A stretch of 64,000 nucleotides of DNA from Nomia melanderi (taxonomy: Eukaryota; Arthropoda; Insecta; Hymenoptera; Halictidae): contig NC_135001.1 of assembly GCF_051020985.1 (NCBI RefSeq), positions 14,935,896 to 14,999,895 on the forward strand, given 5' to 3'. This document shows positions 49,221-60,938 of this stretch, piece by piece; the first letter of the stretch is position 1; the number at the start of each line of letters is the position of its first letter. The notes beneath the pieces are model-generated. The model made no database searches. It was not told the origin of the DNA and saw only the letters and a list, made by a program, of their open reading frames with translations. The translations under genes were made by a program, and so were the position numbers.

Positions 49221-49794
49221 TATTCCGACACCAGCAATCTTAAAGCCATTGAAAATCGATAATCTTTGATCACTCTTCAACTTAAAGTGTTAAAGAAGAC
49301 ACAAAGAACGTAACAGAGATTCCGTGGTGGTTTTTCGGGTTAGAAGGGGTCACTGGAGTTTATTATGGTTTTGATGGAAATATATCACTCAAATATAAAT
49401 ATTTCAAGAGCACAGCTTCCTAAATAAGAAGAGAAACGATATAAAAGGAAGATTCATTTTATGTACCTATATACCTTTTAATATGGTTCTCTTATATTAC
49501 GTTATTGTTATTATATTATATTACATATTATTTTACACATTACTATATTATTCGAATGCTGATAACAACACATGTCTTCTGAATCTGATAAAATTATTTT
49601 GGTTTAGATAAATTACATTTAATCTTTTTATTTGTCGTTTCTGATACACACTCGTAGCAGCACACTTCAAACTCTTCAAGCGTTTACTCTCAGCAATTAT
49701 GTCTCTCGACATTTCGATGCGGTACATTCAATCCCCCTCCCCCCGTCATGGTCTTCCTAGAGTTAAGGGTTAAAACGATAATTTTCTCTACACG

Positions 49795-49905
49795 AAACGA
49801 GTCGATAATTTATCAGGCCAGGTCGTGTTTAGCTCATACGTGTTCATTCTAAGCCGGAAGGGATCGAGTGACAATCCAATATTGTGTAAGTGATCATCGA
49901 AGGGA
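49795..49905 (+). other. Duplicated block, copy B (partner 47886-48005)
   Basis: Similar to 47886-48005 as described there. The copies are in the same orientation, about 1.9 kb apart. A GC-richer region with overlapping ORFs (49788-50093 -, 49868-50176 +) starts here; neither ORF has a recognisable domain. Confidence 0.55.
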
Positions 49906-50289
49906 CAGAGATCCTTCCGTCCCAAGGTCTCCGATTCAATGCGATCCAATCTCCTTGGACAAGCCAGCGTGCTCGAATCGAACTGTTTGTACGGGGTTAA
50001 ATCCAATCGCGGCGAAATGCAAAGGACAGTTTTTGTGGCTCCTGCGATGTGCGTGTGAGTCGCGTTTGGGTCATTGGGACCCTTCAATTTCATTCCTGAT
50101 CCAGCCTCTTCCTGTGACCTGTCGTGGTCGTGACGATAACTCGATGTGCGGGGTAAACTACTCCCCTTCAGTGTAACGAAACGCTCTGACCTTGTTCGGA
50201 GATTTAGTGCGTCGCCGCGTCGGCGTCGTTTGAATGGGAACTAACGAAAATTGAATGCGAAGCCTTAACAATTGATAACAGGGATTGAA

Positions 50290-50560
50290 AACTGTTATGG
50301 TATCGGTTTCGGTTTTTGAAACAGCTGCACGAAGAACCGAAATAAGTCATAACTATGGTATATCGGTTTTAGTTTCCGTTCTTCAGAACCGATATATTAG
50401 TCCTGAAACGGTTCTGTAACTGTTATTTTTTGTTTCTTCATTTAGGTTCTTCATAGCTATTTCAAGATTCTATAACTTCTATTTTTCTGTTTTCTATTTC
50501 GGTTTCTCAAAACTGTTTCAAGAACCGAAAAATAAGTCGTAGAACCATTTCTGAATATTA
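50290..50560. repeat. Degenerate repeat/palindrome region around GAACCGAAA
   Basis: GAACCGA or its complement TCGGTT(C/T) occurs many times, in both orientations, together with AATAAGTC(A/G)TA at 50342 and 50529. The pattern resembles several worn, partly inverted units of roughly 60 bp. No coding content. Confidence 0.6.
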
Positions 50561-52798
50561 TATCTTGATTTACTCCTAACTATTTGTATTTTAAACAAAT
50601 TTCTCTAGTAGTAAAGATTAACACCACTAAATAACAAAATTTATTTGGCCATTGAATATTAAATTATTTATTTCAGGAACCAATCTAAATAATTCCATAC
50701 TCTAATTGAAATCGTTGCTAATTTTATTAATACGTAGAAAAATTAGTTAAGAATTTTTTCAATGCAATAATGTAATACGAAATGGTAATAGTAAATTGTT
50801 TATTGTTGTTGTATCATCACAAAAACAAGTAAAATAAGAATATATTTAATCTGTTACAGGCAAATTGCCACTGAAGCAGTTACTTGTAAACGTTTAAACA
50901 ATTATTTCAATTTTCGTGTCAGTTTTTAAATAATATTGAAATAATATTGAATAAAAAATATTGAAAAAATGAAACCAAAAACAATTATTATATTTCTAAA
51001 TATAATATTATATTTTATAACTTTAAGCAACAATGTTCATAGCATTAATTTTATTTTGTTTACGTGAGGTATAAGGTTGTGGCCATCACAAATATATGAC
51101 GTAGGTAACGAACGAGTTAACTGTGGATTTTCCACACGTGAATATTCATGAAACCGTAATTCGAGACAAATTAAATTAATATAGTAAACACTGCACAATG
51201 ATACACTTCAATATTGCATGGTTTATACTAGTACGGGGATTATAGTTTAACGAAATACAAGAATTATTTATTGAGTGGAAATGAAAGCGAACAACTATTC
51301 AAAAATGAAAAACGACTTGAATGACGAGTTAACTTGTAATCATTTTTAGTAGATAATATTCATTTCATTTTATTTCACTTTTATTTCACTTTTAAGGTTC
51401 ATATCGAATTAGAAATTAAAATACATTATATTAAGGTTCATTATTAAAATTGATGCATTGTGCAATGATATTAGAATAACTTAATGCTAAGTTCTTTAAT
51501 ATTACTAATACTGCCTTTACAATATCGTCTTTGGGAATCAGGTTTGATATTTTTAACGAATTCTCTAAGATTAGAACGATTGATTTTTCGGCTATACATA
51601 TTTCTTCTCTATAAACATGAACACGTCGTTAATTTCTTTATAATCACATTGATCTATTCACTGTGTAGTGTGATTAATTTACCATAAGCGGGGCTAGTTT
51701 CAATCTTGATGGCTACAAAAACCGGAATTAGTGATACAGGTTCGAGACTCAATTGTTCTCCATAATCACGTTGTCAGATTTGAGCAGCGATACTATAAGA
51801 ATTCTAATCCAATTGACAGATATCTCAAATCTACAGATACGTTTACGTCATAACGGTATTTTCTGGCATTATAATTTGATAGTTAATTAAAATATTGATG
51901 TTTACAAATATAAGCATGTATTACCATAATTGAATATGCAGCAAAGGAATAATTACGTTGAAGTAAATCTCTCATTACACGTAACATTAATATTTATCTA
52001 TTTTTATTAAATGTTAATACTAAAACAACTAAACTGATGCAGTTTCGACTAATTGAGAGTTCATTCGCGGAATAAATAAAGATACAAGCTATACAATGAA
52101 CGTATACCACAAAAATAAGTGAAGTTGAATTATATTCACTTTAGATTGTATTGTATTTTGCAATAATATTGGTTAATAAATTTGGAATAACAACCAATTT
52201 ATTCGAAACCATATTTTTTAATTCATGCTGTTAAAGTAGACTAGATATCTTAAATTGATTAAAGTTTAAGAAAGTTTTACGAACGGTACCTAAACTATTA
52301 ATTAAGTGTTTTAATCAAAATTTACTTATAAAGTCAGAAGAGCACTGTTAAACATTTTTTAGACTGTTATATAATGATGTAACAACACCTTCCTACACTC
52401 TGTCAATAGGGGGCTACAAGACCTAAACGCGTTTCTCACTTCTGCCCCAATCGTTACGAACTTGTACTCTATATATATACACACACCGTCTGTAAACATC
52501 CTATATTGGCCCCTCTTTTTTATTCTTTTCAAATCCCTTCCTCCTTCTACAGCCATTACAAGCCGCTTCAAATGCAAAAATTTAAATGCACTTGAATATA
52601 ACGATGATTTTATTTTTACACGTTATTTTTATTTTACATCTTACACAGGCTACAGGCTTTACGGAAGTGGTTCCTTCTTTAGAACAGAAAAATTGAAAGC
52701 GTTTATTTTATAAAAAATGTGGCGCTAAGCTCGCGCGTTGCATTAAAAAAAGAAAAATTGATACAAAAAGAAAAGAAACCTAACATATTCTGTAATAT
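50561..52798. other. No supported gene
   Basis: Strongly AT-rich with a TATATATACACACAC run near 52470-52487. ORFs at 51484-51687 (+), 52359-52577 (-) and 52462-52713 (+) have no recognisable domain. Confidence 0.4.
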
Positions 52799-53075
52799 TT
52801 AACCCTTTGAGTGCCGTGGGTGCATATATGGGTTTTTCGATCTTTCCAATCTCACACGTGTCGTAGTAATAATAATAAATGTATGATGTACGTATGATTA
52901 CTATACGTGTTTCTTATCATTATTTAATTTGGTGAAACTGAGGAATTACAATTACAACTTAATTACAACTTACTCAGTTGTATGAATTGACATAATGCAT
53001 CATCCTTTAGACGAGCAAAAAAATATTCCGTCCATACGGAACATTTACGCTGGCAGTATTCAGCACTCAAAGGTA
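52799..53075 (+). mobile_element. TTAA-type MITE, about 277 bp (family copy 1)
   Basis: The left end is TTAACCCTTTGAGTGC; the right end, in reverse, is TTACCTTTGAGTGCTGAA, so the right TTAA has lost one T and a C. The interior is shared with the shorter copy at 31005-31184. First of three TTAA elements packed into about 750 bp. Confidence 0.8.
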
Positions 53076-53192
53076 ACAAATTTCACGTTTAATACCAATT
53101 TTCACTGGTGTATCATTTCCCAATGTTTGACTTCAATTTATACCGGTATAATGTGCACAATGTATTTCATATAATAAATTATATATTATCCA

Positions 53193-53441
53193 TTAACCCT
53201 TTGCACTCGATTTATTTTCAATGTTGTTGGATGCAAATTTGTGTTTATTTTTAGGGAAATGGATTAAAGCGTTATACAGCGGTAAAATTCAACGTTTTAT
53301 ATTTATTTTATTTATTATTATTAAAATAAAATGTTATTTTTATAATCTTTTAGAGTGCGGTACTTTTCAGAACGGTTTCCAACGTTTTATAACAAATTTG
53401 TATTGTCATATTCAGCATGTCATACGAGTGCAAAGGGTTAA
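53193..53441. mobile_element. TTAA-flanked MITE, 249 bp, perfect TIRs
   Basis: TTAACCCTTTGCACTCG at the left and its exact reverse complement at the right: a 17-bp perfect inverted repeat including TTAA. CCCTTTG ends next to TTAA fit a piggyBac-like non-autonomous element. Internal ORF 53221-53451 is not transposase-like. Confidence 0.92.
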
Positions 53442-53447
53442 TGGTGT

Positions 53448-53550
53448 TTAACCCATTAACTGTGGAATTTAGTTTTAAAAATCGCTAAGTCTGCACGCAA
53501 TAAAATCAGGTAACGAAGCGTATACTCGTCGAACGCAGTTAACTGGTTAA
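53448..53550. mobile_element. TTAA-flanked MITE, 103 bp (complete copy)
   Basis: The left end is TTAACCCATTAACTGTGGA and the right end, in reverse, is TTAACCAGTTAACTGCG. TTAA is present at both ends (53448-53451, 53547-53550). It starts six bases after the TTAA of the neighbouring element. A related copy with a worn right end lies at 5360-5455. Confidence 0.8.
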
Positions 53551-54531
53551 GCCATATGTACTAAAATTCCCCCAAGGTAATGAAGGTTACAGTAAGAACT
53601 ATTCAAACGTAAAAATTGATCACGCATAGTTCTGGCAACGTATTGCGAATTCAAATATTCCTCAAGACTAATACACTGACCGCGTTAATATTTCAAGGGT
53701 GAGCCTCACGATACCGCCAGAGCAATGAAAACTCGGTAAAATGTTTAATTTACAATCGCGCGGCGTTGCGTGTAATTGACAAATGAATCGAAACCACTGG
53801 AAACAGTCCAGAGTTTCTGGAGCACTTCCAAGCCCGTAAGGGAAACATATTAGAACGATAGCGCCTCGTATTTCGTACACGCTCGCGATTCCTGCGCGAA
53901 ATGTATCGGGATAAAGCGTTATTTCCATTTTCAGCTCCCTTCTATCCACACCACCCGCTGAATATTGTCCTCTCGCACGGAAGTAATCACGCTAATTGCA
54001 CATACGTTACCTTCTTAACGGTCCGGTTATTAATTATTAATGTCACGCGCCGCGTTACTTCGGAACGTTCCTCGGGAACTCGCGGATAAATCAAAACGCG
54101 AGGGCGGGGCGTGTACAGTAAGTACTTAGGTCGCCGTAAGAATCAATGGAAATTCAGGCGGTCTAGGCGCACGGAACGTGCGGGGAATGCACGATAAACG
54201 TTTCGCCAATCGTGCACCCGGATTTTGCATTTAGTAGTCACGATAGCACTACGCTGTATACACGGTTAAATAAAAGAAGGATTCGCCGCACGATCACCGG
54301 TAAACGCGTGTAAACACGATTTCCCTTGCGTTTTATATTTTAAGAGGGTGCCGTGCGACCCTTCCGTGAAACATATTTTTCCCGGTCTCCTCCCCTGGCT
54401 TAAACTCAAGCCACATTGTCGAACACGAACGAGGATACAGAAATTGTACAGAGTGTTGTTCGTTTTGTAGTTGATGCAGAAAGTATTCGTACGATGGTGA
54501 AGTTAAACACTTTTTGTTCATTTTCTTTGTA
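53551..54531. other. GC-richer island, no assignable gene
   Basis: Two unassigned ORFs (53668-53949 -, 53901-54089 +) overlap each other. No domain, splice pattern or repeat boundary was recognised. It may be regulatory or an unrecognised exon. Confidence 0.35.
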
Positions 54532-54534
54532 TTA

Positions 54535-54735
54535 GGTCATCCCATAAGTAACGTTACTCTTTATGTTAACTTCTAATATAAAAAATTAATATTTTCCTTT
54601 GCTTTTAGTCGTCGACGTATTGACTATCGTTGCGAATAATCTTTCTCCAGTTTTCGATTCATTTTTCAACGCCATTTCGAAAATATCTTACGAAGTAAGA
54701 TAAAAAACGATATTACGGTATAGTATGGTATGACC
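54535..54735 (-). mobile_element. Internally deleted mariner element
   Basis: Terminal inverted repeats TTAGGTCATCCCATA at 54532 and, in reverse at the other end, TTAGGTCATACCATA; TA dinucleotides fit mariner target sites. The minus strand of 54600-54690 reads FRNGVEK, a stop, then IENWRKIIRNDSQYVDD and a stop. This matches the C-terminus of mariner transposases (FxxGIxxLxxRWxKCIxxxGxY). The rest of the transposase is deleted and one premature stop is present, so this is a non-autonomous relic of about 200 bp. Confidence 0.85.
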
Positions 54736-55550
54736 TAAATAGTACAATGCACTTATTCTGTAACAAGAAAACAATTACACCTTTCGTGACAAGTGTAAGA
54801 TGAGGCTAAGTGAAAGATTTTCATAATTCTGTTTGTTATTCAGGTTTTGTGAAACGAAATGATATTTATAGAAATATTTGAGGTAATTATATAGATGATA
54901 CTCTTTAATCGAAACTGAAACGAAGAAACGATCACGGTAGAGTACAGAAGAGTACATTAATGCTCCAATGGAATACTGGAATCGAGTTATATTCACTTTC
55001 GAAAGTAAATAGAACGTATTTGGGCTTGATGAACGATGTACAATATAACGAACAAATATTATGGTGCATCAAAAAGAAATTTGTAGTAGTAACGCACGAT
55101 AAAGAGTCAGACAGAGTTCAGGATACATCAGTGTGAGCTGGATTGGATCCGTCCATTTTATCGACGGTATTATGTGCTAATAAGTCAATATTGATATTTT
55201 GAAAAGGAACACATACTCATGCTGATGCTAACCAAATGTTTCAGTAAAAAACAATTTTATTCTTACACAAGGTAATGATCTAAAGTTTATAATATAAGGC
55301 AACAGAAAATTATATTACTCTATAGATTTGTAAATAAATATAATTTTAGAAATGTAGATTTACATAAATAAAGTGCTTGTTCAATCTGAAATAATTACAC
55401 AGATTTTTAAACCATTTTACGCACTAATTTGTTTCACACTTAACATACAAATTTATAGATTCTGTTGTAATGTTACAAGTATAAAGATATTTATTTGTAA
55501 GTATTTATTTGTATTTGTTAATAATTAACTGTATGTTTCTATTAATTTTA
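54736..55550. other. No supported gene
   Basis: AT-rich; ORF 54775-54996 (-) has no recognisable features. Confidence 0.4.
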
Positions 55551-56046
55551 ATAATTGCCGACTATATTTGACCATGTCTCGTTATTGGATGTTACTATGG
55601 ATCGTTGTTTTGATTGAAGTTTATATCGATAAAGACTACCAACATCATGAAAATGTTTACTGTACTACAGAATGAAAAATACACAATGAAACGGCATCTT
55701 AAAGTAACCATAAACTTTATTATTACAGAAATTGTTGAAAATGTTGTCCATTCTGTTGAATAGATAATTCTGCTCTGCCAATAAAATTTCTATAAACGTT
55801 TTTTAACGTGTTCTGTTGTTTTAATGTACAAAACGCTACAATAAGTAGAGCGTGCGCCGATTCCCCATGCCCTTATGCACTTTTAGCTTGTGGGTAGTCG
55901 GCCAAGCTTGAAAGGCTTACTGTAGGATAGTAGGTAAGATAAACGTTTTCGTGACGCTGGAAGTTTTTATCATAAATTTCAATCAAGACTATAATCTACA
56001 GTGAGATCAAATAATTAGACATGGTCAAATATACTCGGCGAATATT
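55551..56046. mobile_element. TIR element, about 490 bp
   Basis: CCGACTATATTTGACCATGT at 55558 is repeated in inverted form, with one difference, as ACATGGTCAAATATACTCGG ending at 56038. Weaker inverted similarity continues inward for about 55 bp (TTGATTGAA(G/A)TTTAT on both arms). No transposase. A possible mariner-type end (ACACCCTGTATA) lies just outside at 56136-56147. Confidence 0.75.
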
Positions 56047-57286
56047 CAAAGTCGATTTTCTCGAAAACAAAACTCCATATGAACGAATTTTTTATATGGA
56101 ATCAAAACTTATTCGGTTGTATCATTAGTTACATGACACCCTGTATATTTAGGTAATAAATAAGGCACTAAAACATGTAGGGATCAATTTTATCCCATTT
56201 ACGCAAATGGCGTCTTTAGTCGTCTGCAAACGTATGTTAAATAAGTATTCGAGGCAATTATATAGATGGTACGTAATTGAAACTGAAACGAGGAAACGAT
56301 TAGGCGCCTATAGTCGACAAATTTTTGTTTATGTATGGGTAAATAACGGTTATAGCCGTCACATTAAAAGAAACTAACGAAAAGTATTACATACTTCGTA
56401 GAAGTATTCTACAATTTTATTATTACTTCTTCAAATTACTTAATTATACAAAAAGTGCGTTTCTGAGGCCGATCTTAAAATAAGTATGCACCAACGAGTT
56501 AATTGAAAAAATTATAATTTGCTATGACTTAGTAACAGTGGTGCGAAACACTACAAATAACTTTGATAATCATTAATAAACTGAAATGGATTGCACTCGC
56601 AAAATATACAGAAACTTGCTGCACCGTGGAGAATTTTATATTCCCAGCAGCTTAACGTAATTCCGAACTTCCACTGTTCACGATTGTTCTACAACTTGCT
56701 AAAACGCGCCAGGTAAACGCGGAACAAAGCAACTTTACCGTAGTTGCTTTCCAAATAGCTCGAAATTATTAATTGTCGTGTTCCGGCAAGAAACTTCACC
56801 GAAATTATCGGAGAGTCCCTCCTTATCGATCATTCATTACAATGTACATGTATAATAAACGTCTGCTGCGAGAGAAGCTGCAATATTTTAACCCTTTGAA
56901 TAATAGTAGTTTATCAATCTCATAGAGTCCCTTGACGGTTCATGTTTGACCCACCTGCATCCTCCTTCCATTATTTTATCGTTCTTATAATTCTTTTGCT
57001 AATGCTGTATATCACTTTGTACATTGGTTGTAAATTTCTTCATCTTTCTGAAATCCTTTTCATACAAATTTCTATATCGTAATATAGGGCGAGTGCCCGT
57101 TAATCGCTAATAAATAAGTAAACAACTGAATAAATTTCTGAGAAGGAGTATTTCCAGAAAGAATAGAGCTTCCCAATTGTTGTATTCTAATTTCAATTGA
57201 TCGCATAACGGAATTGTATAAAACGTAGGTCTGAATAGACCCGGCACGCTATCCTGAGAGTTAAATTGCGCGCACCGGATACGAAA
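56047..57286. other. No supported gene
   Basis: AT-rich. TTAACCCTTTGAATAA at 56888-56903 is a solitary TTAA-element end with no matching partner found nearby. Confidence 0.4.
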
Positions 57287-57613
57287 TTAATTAGCGAACG
57301 TTTCATCTGCTAGAGTGCATCTAATACACGTAAACCATTGTTGCCCGCTAATTGAACGGATACTCGGACACGTGTCGACGGGGTACGCGTCATCGAGCCT
57401 ATAACCGATCAAAAATCGAATGTGTCCTCGCGCTGCATTGTCTCTCGCAAATTGCTTCTCGATAACTACATATGAACCGTCAAGTGTCCTATTTACGGGA
57501 AAATACAATGTGCATTGCGTTCACTCGAGGACGATTAAAATATTAATTGATTCACTTCTCGCGCGTACCTGGTAAAAAGTGCATGAAATCAAATTGGAGC
57601 GTCGAACGGAATT

Positions 57614-57841
57614 TCATTTCCTCCGGCTAAATCGGTCATTCTCGCAAATTACGAAGGCACTCGCCGCACATTTCCCTGGGATTAACTTCACAGATTCGGG
57701 ATATTCGTATTTGTACAAGTAATCCGCACCGATCTGGACCGTTCCATTCAAATCATCTGGCACCGTGTCAAGCAGATAGGAATCTGCCGGGCCAATGACT
57801 GTGCGATTTCGTTGCATCTCGAAATCTGCAAATCGCTGAAC
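57614..57841 (-). CDS. Exon-like ORF of unknown product (tentative)
   Basis: On the minus strand a pyrimidine-rich tract and TTTGCAG (to about 57834) precede an open frame containing DFEMQRNRTVIGPADSYLLD and, further on, VQIGADYLYKYEYPESVK, ending SRRK and a stop at 57614. The composition is protein-like with few repeats, and the block is GC-richer than its surroundings. No domain is recognised and no partner exon is certain; a second minus-strand ORF at 57287-57508 might be related. It could equally be chance in a GC-richer island. Confidence 0.25.
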   Translation of the reverse strand, partial: VQRFADFEMQRNRTVIGPADSYLLDTVPDDLNGTVQIGADYLYKYEYPESVKLIPGKCAASAFVICENDRFSRRK

Positions 57842-59619
57842 GAAAGTGAACAGCAAATAAACAATAACCGGCCGTTCTGTGAATGTGCTTGAAATTTGGG
57901 GATCATTTAATTGAAAAAATGTTGATCCTTTGCGTGAAAATATGTAAATAAAAATTTTCAATTTTACATATCCCAGGTGAGTGCATCTTGCAATAGAAAA
58001 ATAATAAGATTACAGTTATTAATCGGTACTTAAAATTGTCATTTTAGTCTACTTTATTTGTATTGTACTTTGGAACCTAGTTATGTGAAACAAGAGATGG
58101 TTGTTGAATTAGAACATGGATTCTTATGCACTAATAGAGAACACAATGTGAAAATAAATAATTTCAATAAAATTCAATGTTGATTCGATATTCATATTTA
58201 CGTAAAAAAATATTCATTCGGATTGATGATTTTTGTACCGTTCCTATTTTCATTTAATAGTCCTCAAGCATGTGAATTTGCATGAAAACCTACAATCTGA
58301 TAGTAACTACGCCGGTATAATAAAATAATTTGATATGCTAAAATCCCGTAATCCTGGAAACCATTCGAGATGTATCAGTTAGATAAAAAAATCAAAGAAG
58401 TATATTTCTATCTGTTGAAATAAAATACCTACAGTAAATTCGAGAACGAAATATTTCTGAAAAGCTTACTTAAGATAATAAATAGTGAACTGTTATATTA
58501 TTGTCTAAATTTTTATTACTTTTTTTATAAATCGTAACTATTAAAAGTTATTTGAAACCTTCGTGAATGAGGAAAGAGGATTTCATACAAAGACACGATT
58601 AAAAGTTATACGTTAATGTAATATATGTAAATATTACGATTTAATCGTATGAGTTGAACTGAGTTTCATTGATTACTTGACGAATTGCAAATATTAAATG
58701 TGCACACGTCCCTCCATTTACACGGAGTATCCGTTAAAAAAAACAAAATATTGGAAATAAAAGCTGATATAGGTTATAGAAGTACATATTTATATCACAT
58801 AGCTTAACAATTATGATATATTAGAACACAAAAGTAAATTTTATTCGATGTCACTAAATTCAGATAGAGTATAAACAAACCGTATAAATAGTGTTGTAAT
58901 TACCGCGTAAAAAAGGTGCCGCATAAATGGAAAGACAGATGTAGGTAAAGCAAACAAATTTTGCAAACAAAATCAATTTATTTCTACATCGTTATACAAA
59001 AAACCAGCCATGGCTTTTATATACTTAATTCATTTACTATAATTAAATCATTCTGTGCGCTGATAGGATATAAAATGTTACGAAACTCGGCGTGGTGCAA
59101 CATTTTAATGCAGTTTGACAAGGTTTAATTGTCCTCTTAATGTGATAAAACCTCAACAAAATAGGCCAATTCGATTTCTATTAAAAAAATGAAGATCTAT
59201 AGTTTGATAAATATTGAATTGTTTCATAAAATCTCTTACAAACCTGTATTCTTATAATTTAGTTCGACCTATTAAACACTCTAATACAGCTTGATCATGT
59301 CATATTCAATCGTTTAAAAATTATGAATATACTTTTTGCTTACATTACAAAGAATCACAAGTGTCTGTTTTTAATTTTATAAATTTGTAATAATTCTATA
59401 AATCATCGGAAGCAGAACATTAAAATTTTTAAAGGATATTTTTTATCTTATTACTATTCAGAAATTGTGAAAATTTGATAAGATACATATTAATACTTAC
59501 GAATAATATCGTAAATGAAATGACACAATTAACTACATGTTCAAAACATTTATAGTAACAACACCCGAGCTACTTCATCGTGCATGCTATTATCAGATAT
59601 ATATTATATTACTCTATGA
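57842..59619. other. No supported gene
   Basis: Very AT-rich sequence without visible repeats or coding signals. Confidence 0.4.
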
Positions 59620-59887
59620 AAGGTACGAGGGATTCCTTGAAGACACACTAGATGCTGTGTTTAAGATCTCGACTCAAGAATTGCAGTTTCTAGAGCTTCT
59701 AGAGAACGCGAGAGAGTCAGAGAGTCTCAAGTTGTGCAAGAGGTTGAGAATATTACAAAGTTACAAAGCTATATCAGGTGACGATATAAAGTGCATAGGG
59801 ACGACTCAGATTAGGATTGATGCTCCTGCGTTGTGTATGTTTGCACAAGTCGTGCAAGCATACCGTCATATTCACACATGCACGTAA
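59620..59887 (+). other. Unassigned ORF, possible retroelement-derived sequence
   Basis: The 3' part of an ORF starting at 59537 stands out in composition: RYEGFLEDTLDAVFKISTQE followed by a Leu/Glu-rich stretch. The DNA has AGTTTCTAGAGCTTCTAGAGA and GAGAGAGTCAGAGAGTCT, wording seen in some LTR leaders. No terminal repeats were found and I recognise no protein domain, so both a real exon and a solo LTR remain open. Confidence 0.25.
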
Positions 59888-60610
59888 TTTTATATAACGT
59901 ATCTGAATTTCGGGAGTTAATGAGAGACAAATATACAACGTTTATAAAATACATCAAACAAAGTCTGTATTTCATTTTAAATAACCGTTAGGTCTGTTTG
60001 TTAGAGATACCTAAGCAAATGTCAAATTATTTATCTGCTCAGTATGTTAAATACATGTTAATTAAATAATACAAAGAAGCATGCAATTAATAATTCAAAC
60101 GGGTAAATAGAGCAAATGTTTATTGCAATTTTTTTTCTCATTTTAATGTATCTATTGATTCTACTAGTAAAGTTTTTCTCAGATATGAAATTATGGTACA
60201 TCTTATAATTAAAACATAAATAAAAATAATTCATTAAAAAATTTATTTCTAGAATATTTATATTCGTGCATGACAAGAACGTTAATGAACTGATGATGCG
60301 CTTCGCTTCTTCAAAGTGGGCAAGAATATCGAATTTTTAATGTACATAGATTTATGAAAAAAAAAATTTTTAAATATGAATTTGACATTCTCCTCTTATT
60401 TTTAATCCGTTGATAGTATTACTAGATTCCAGAATATACAACTGTACATTACCTCGGACCCTCCAAATTGGATTATCGAATTTGCATAAAGATTCGCACT
60501 TTAGTTGTATCGGTATCGAATACTGAATCAACAATATTTTCCATTAGCCATTTCGTTAAATTTGCAACCGTAATGCGAGACAGTTATCAAAGGCGAGAAA
60601 GCCTCATTTG

Positions 60611-60802
60611 TTACACAGGGTGTTTCGGAAAGAGGAGTAACATTTTATTTTTAACGTGTTTTCGAAAAACTAGAATATTGTATCAGATAAAGTGGAAATT
60701 TTATATAATGCAAGGACAGTGTCTTATTATTTTGATTACCAGTATATTATTCACATTATTTCCGACTTCTTGAATTGTTTTTATGCGAAACATCCTGTAT
60801 AA
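60611..60802. mobile_element. MITE with TTACACAGGGTGTTTCG ends, 192 bp
   Basis: The left end TTACACAGGGTGTTTCG (60611-60627) pairs with CGAAACATCCTGTATAA (60786-60802): an inverted repeat of 17 bp with two mismatches, with TA next to both ends. This fits a mariner-type non-autonomous element. It contains no transposase; the ORF 60468-60773 running through it is not meaningful. Confidence 0.85.
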
Positions 60803-60938
60803 CCAAAAAGTGAATAAATAAGCTACAAAATAAACTGAAAGCTTTAATCGAACCGTTATTATGTCTTCTTACAATAGACTGATAATTAAAATAATACGAA
60901 CCGTTATTTGGTGAAAAATGTTTGTTGTCTTATTATTG

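Noticed and set aside
49788..50176. Opposing ORFs of about 100 codons considered as exons
   Set aside because: They are antisense to each other in a GC-richer block, lack recognisable domains, and part is the duplicated block at 49795.
60468..60773. 101-codon plus-strand ORF
   Set aside because: It runs across a MITE boundary and its composition is AT-driven.
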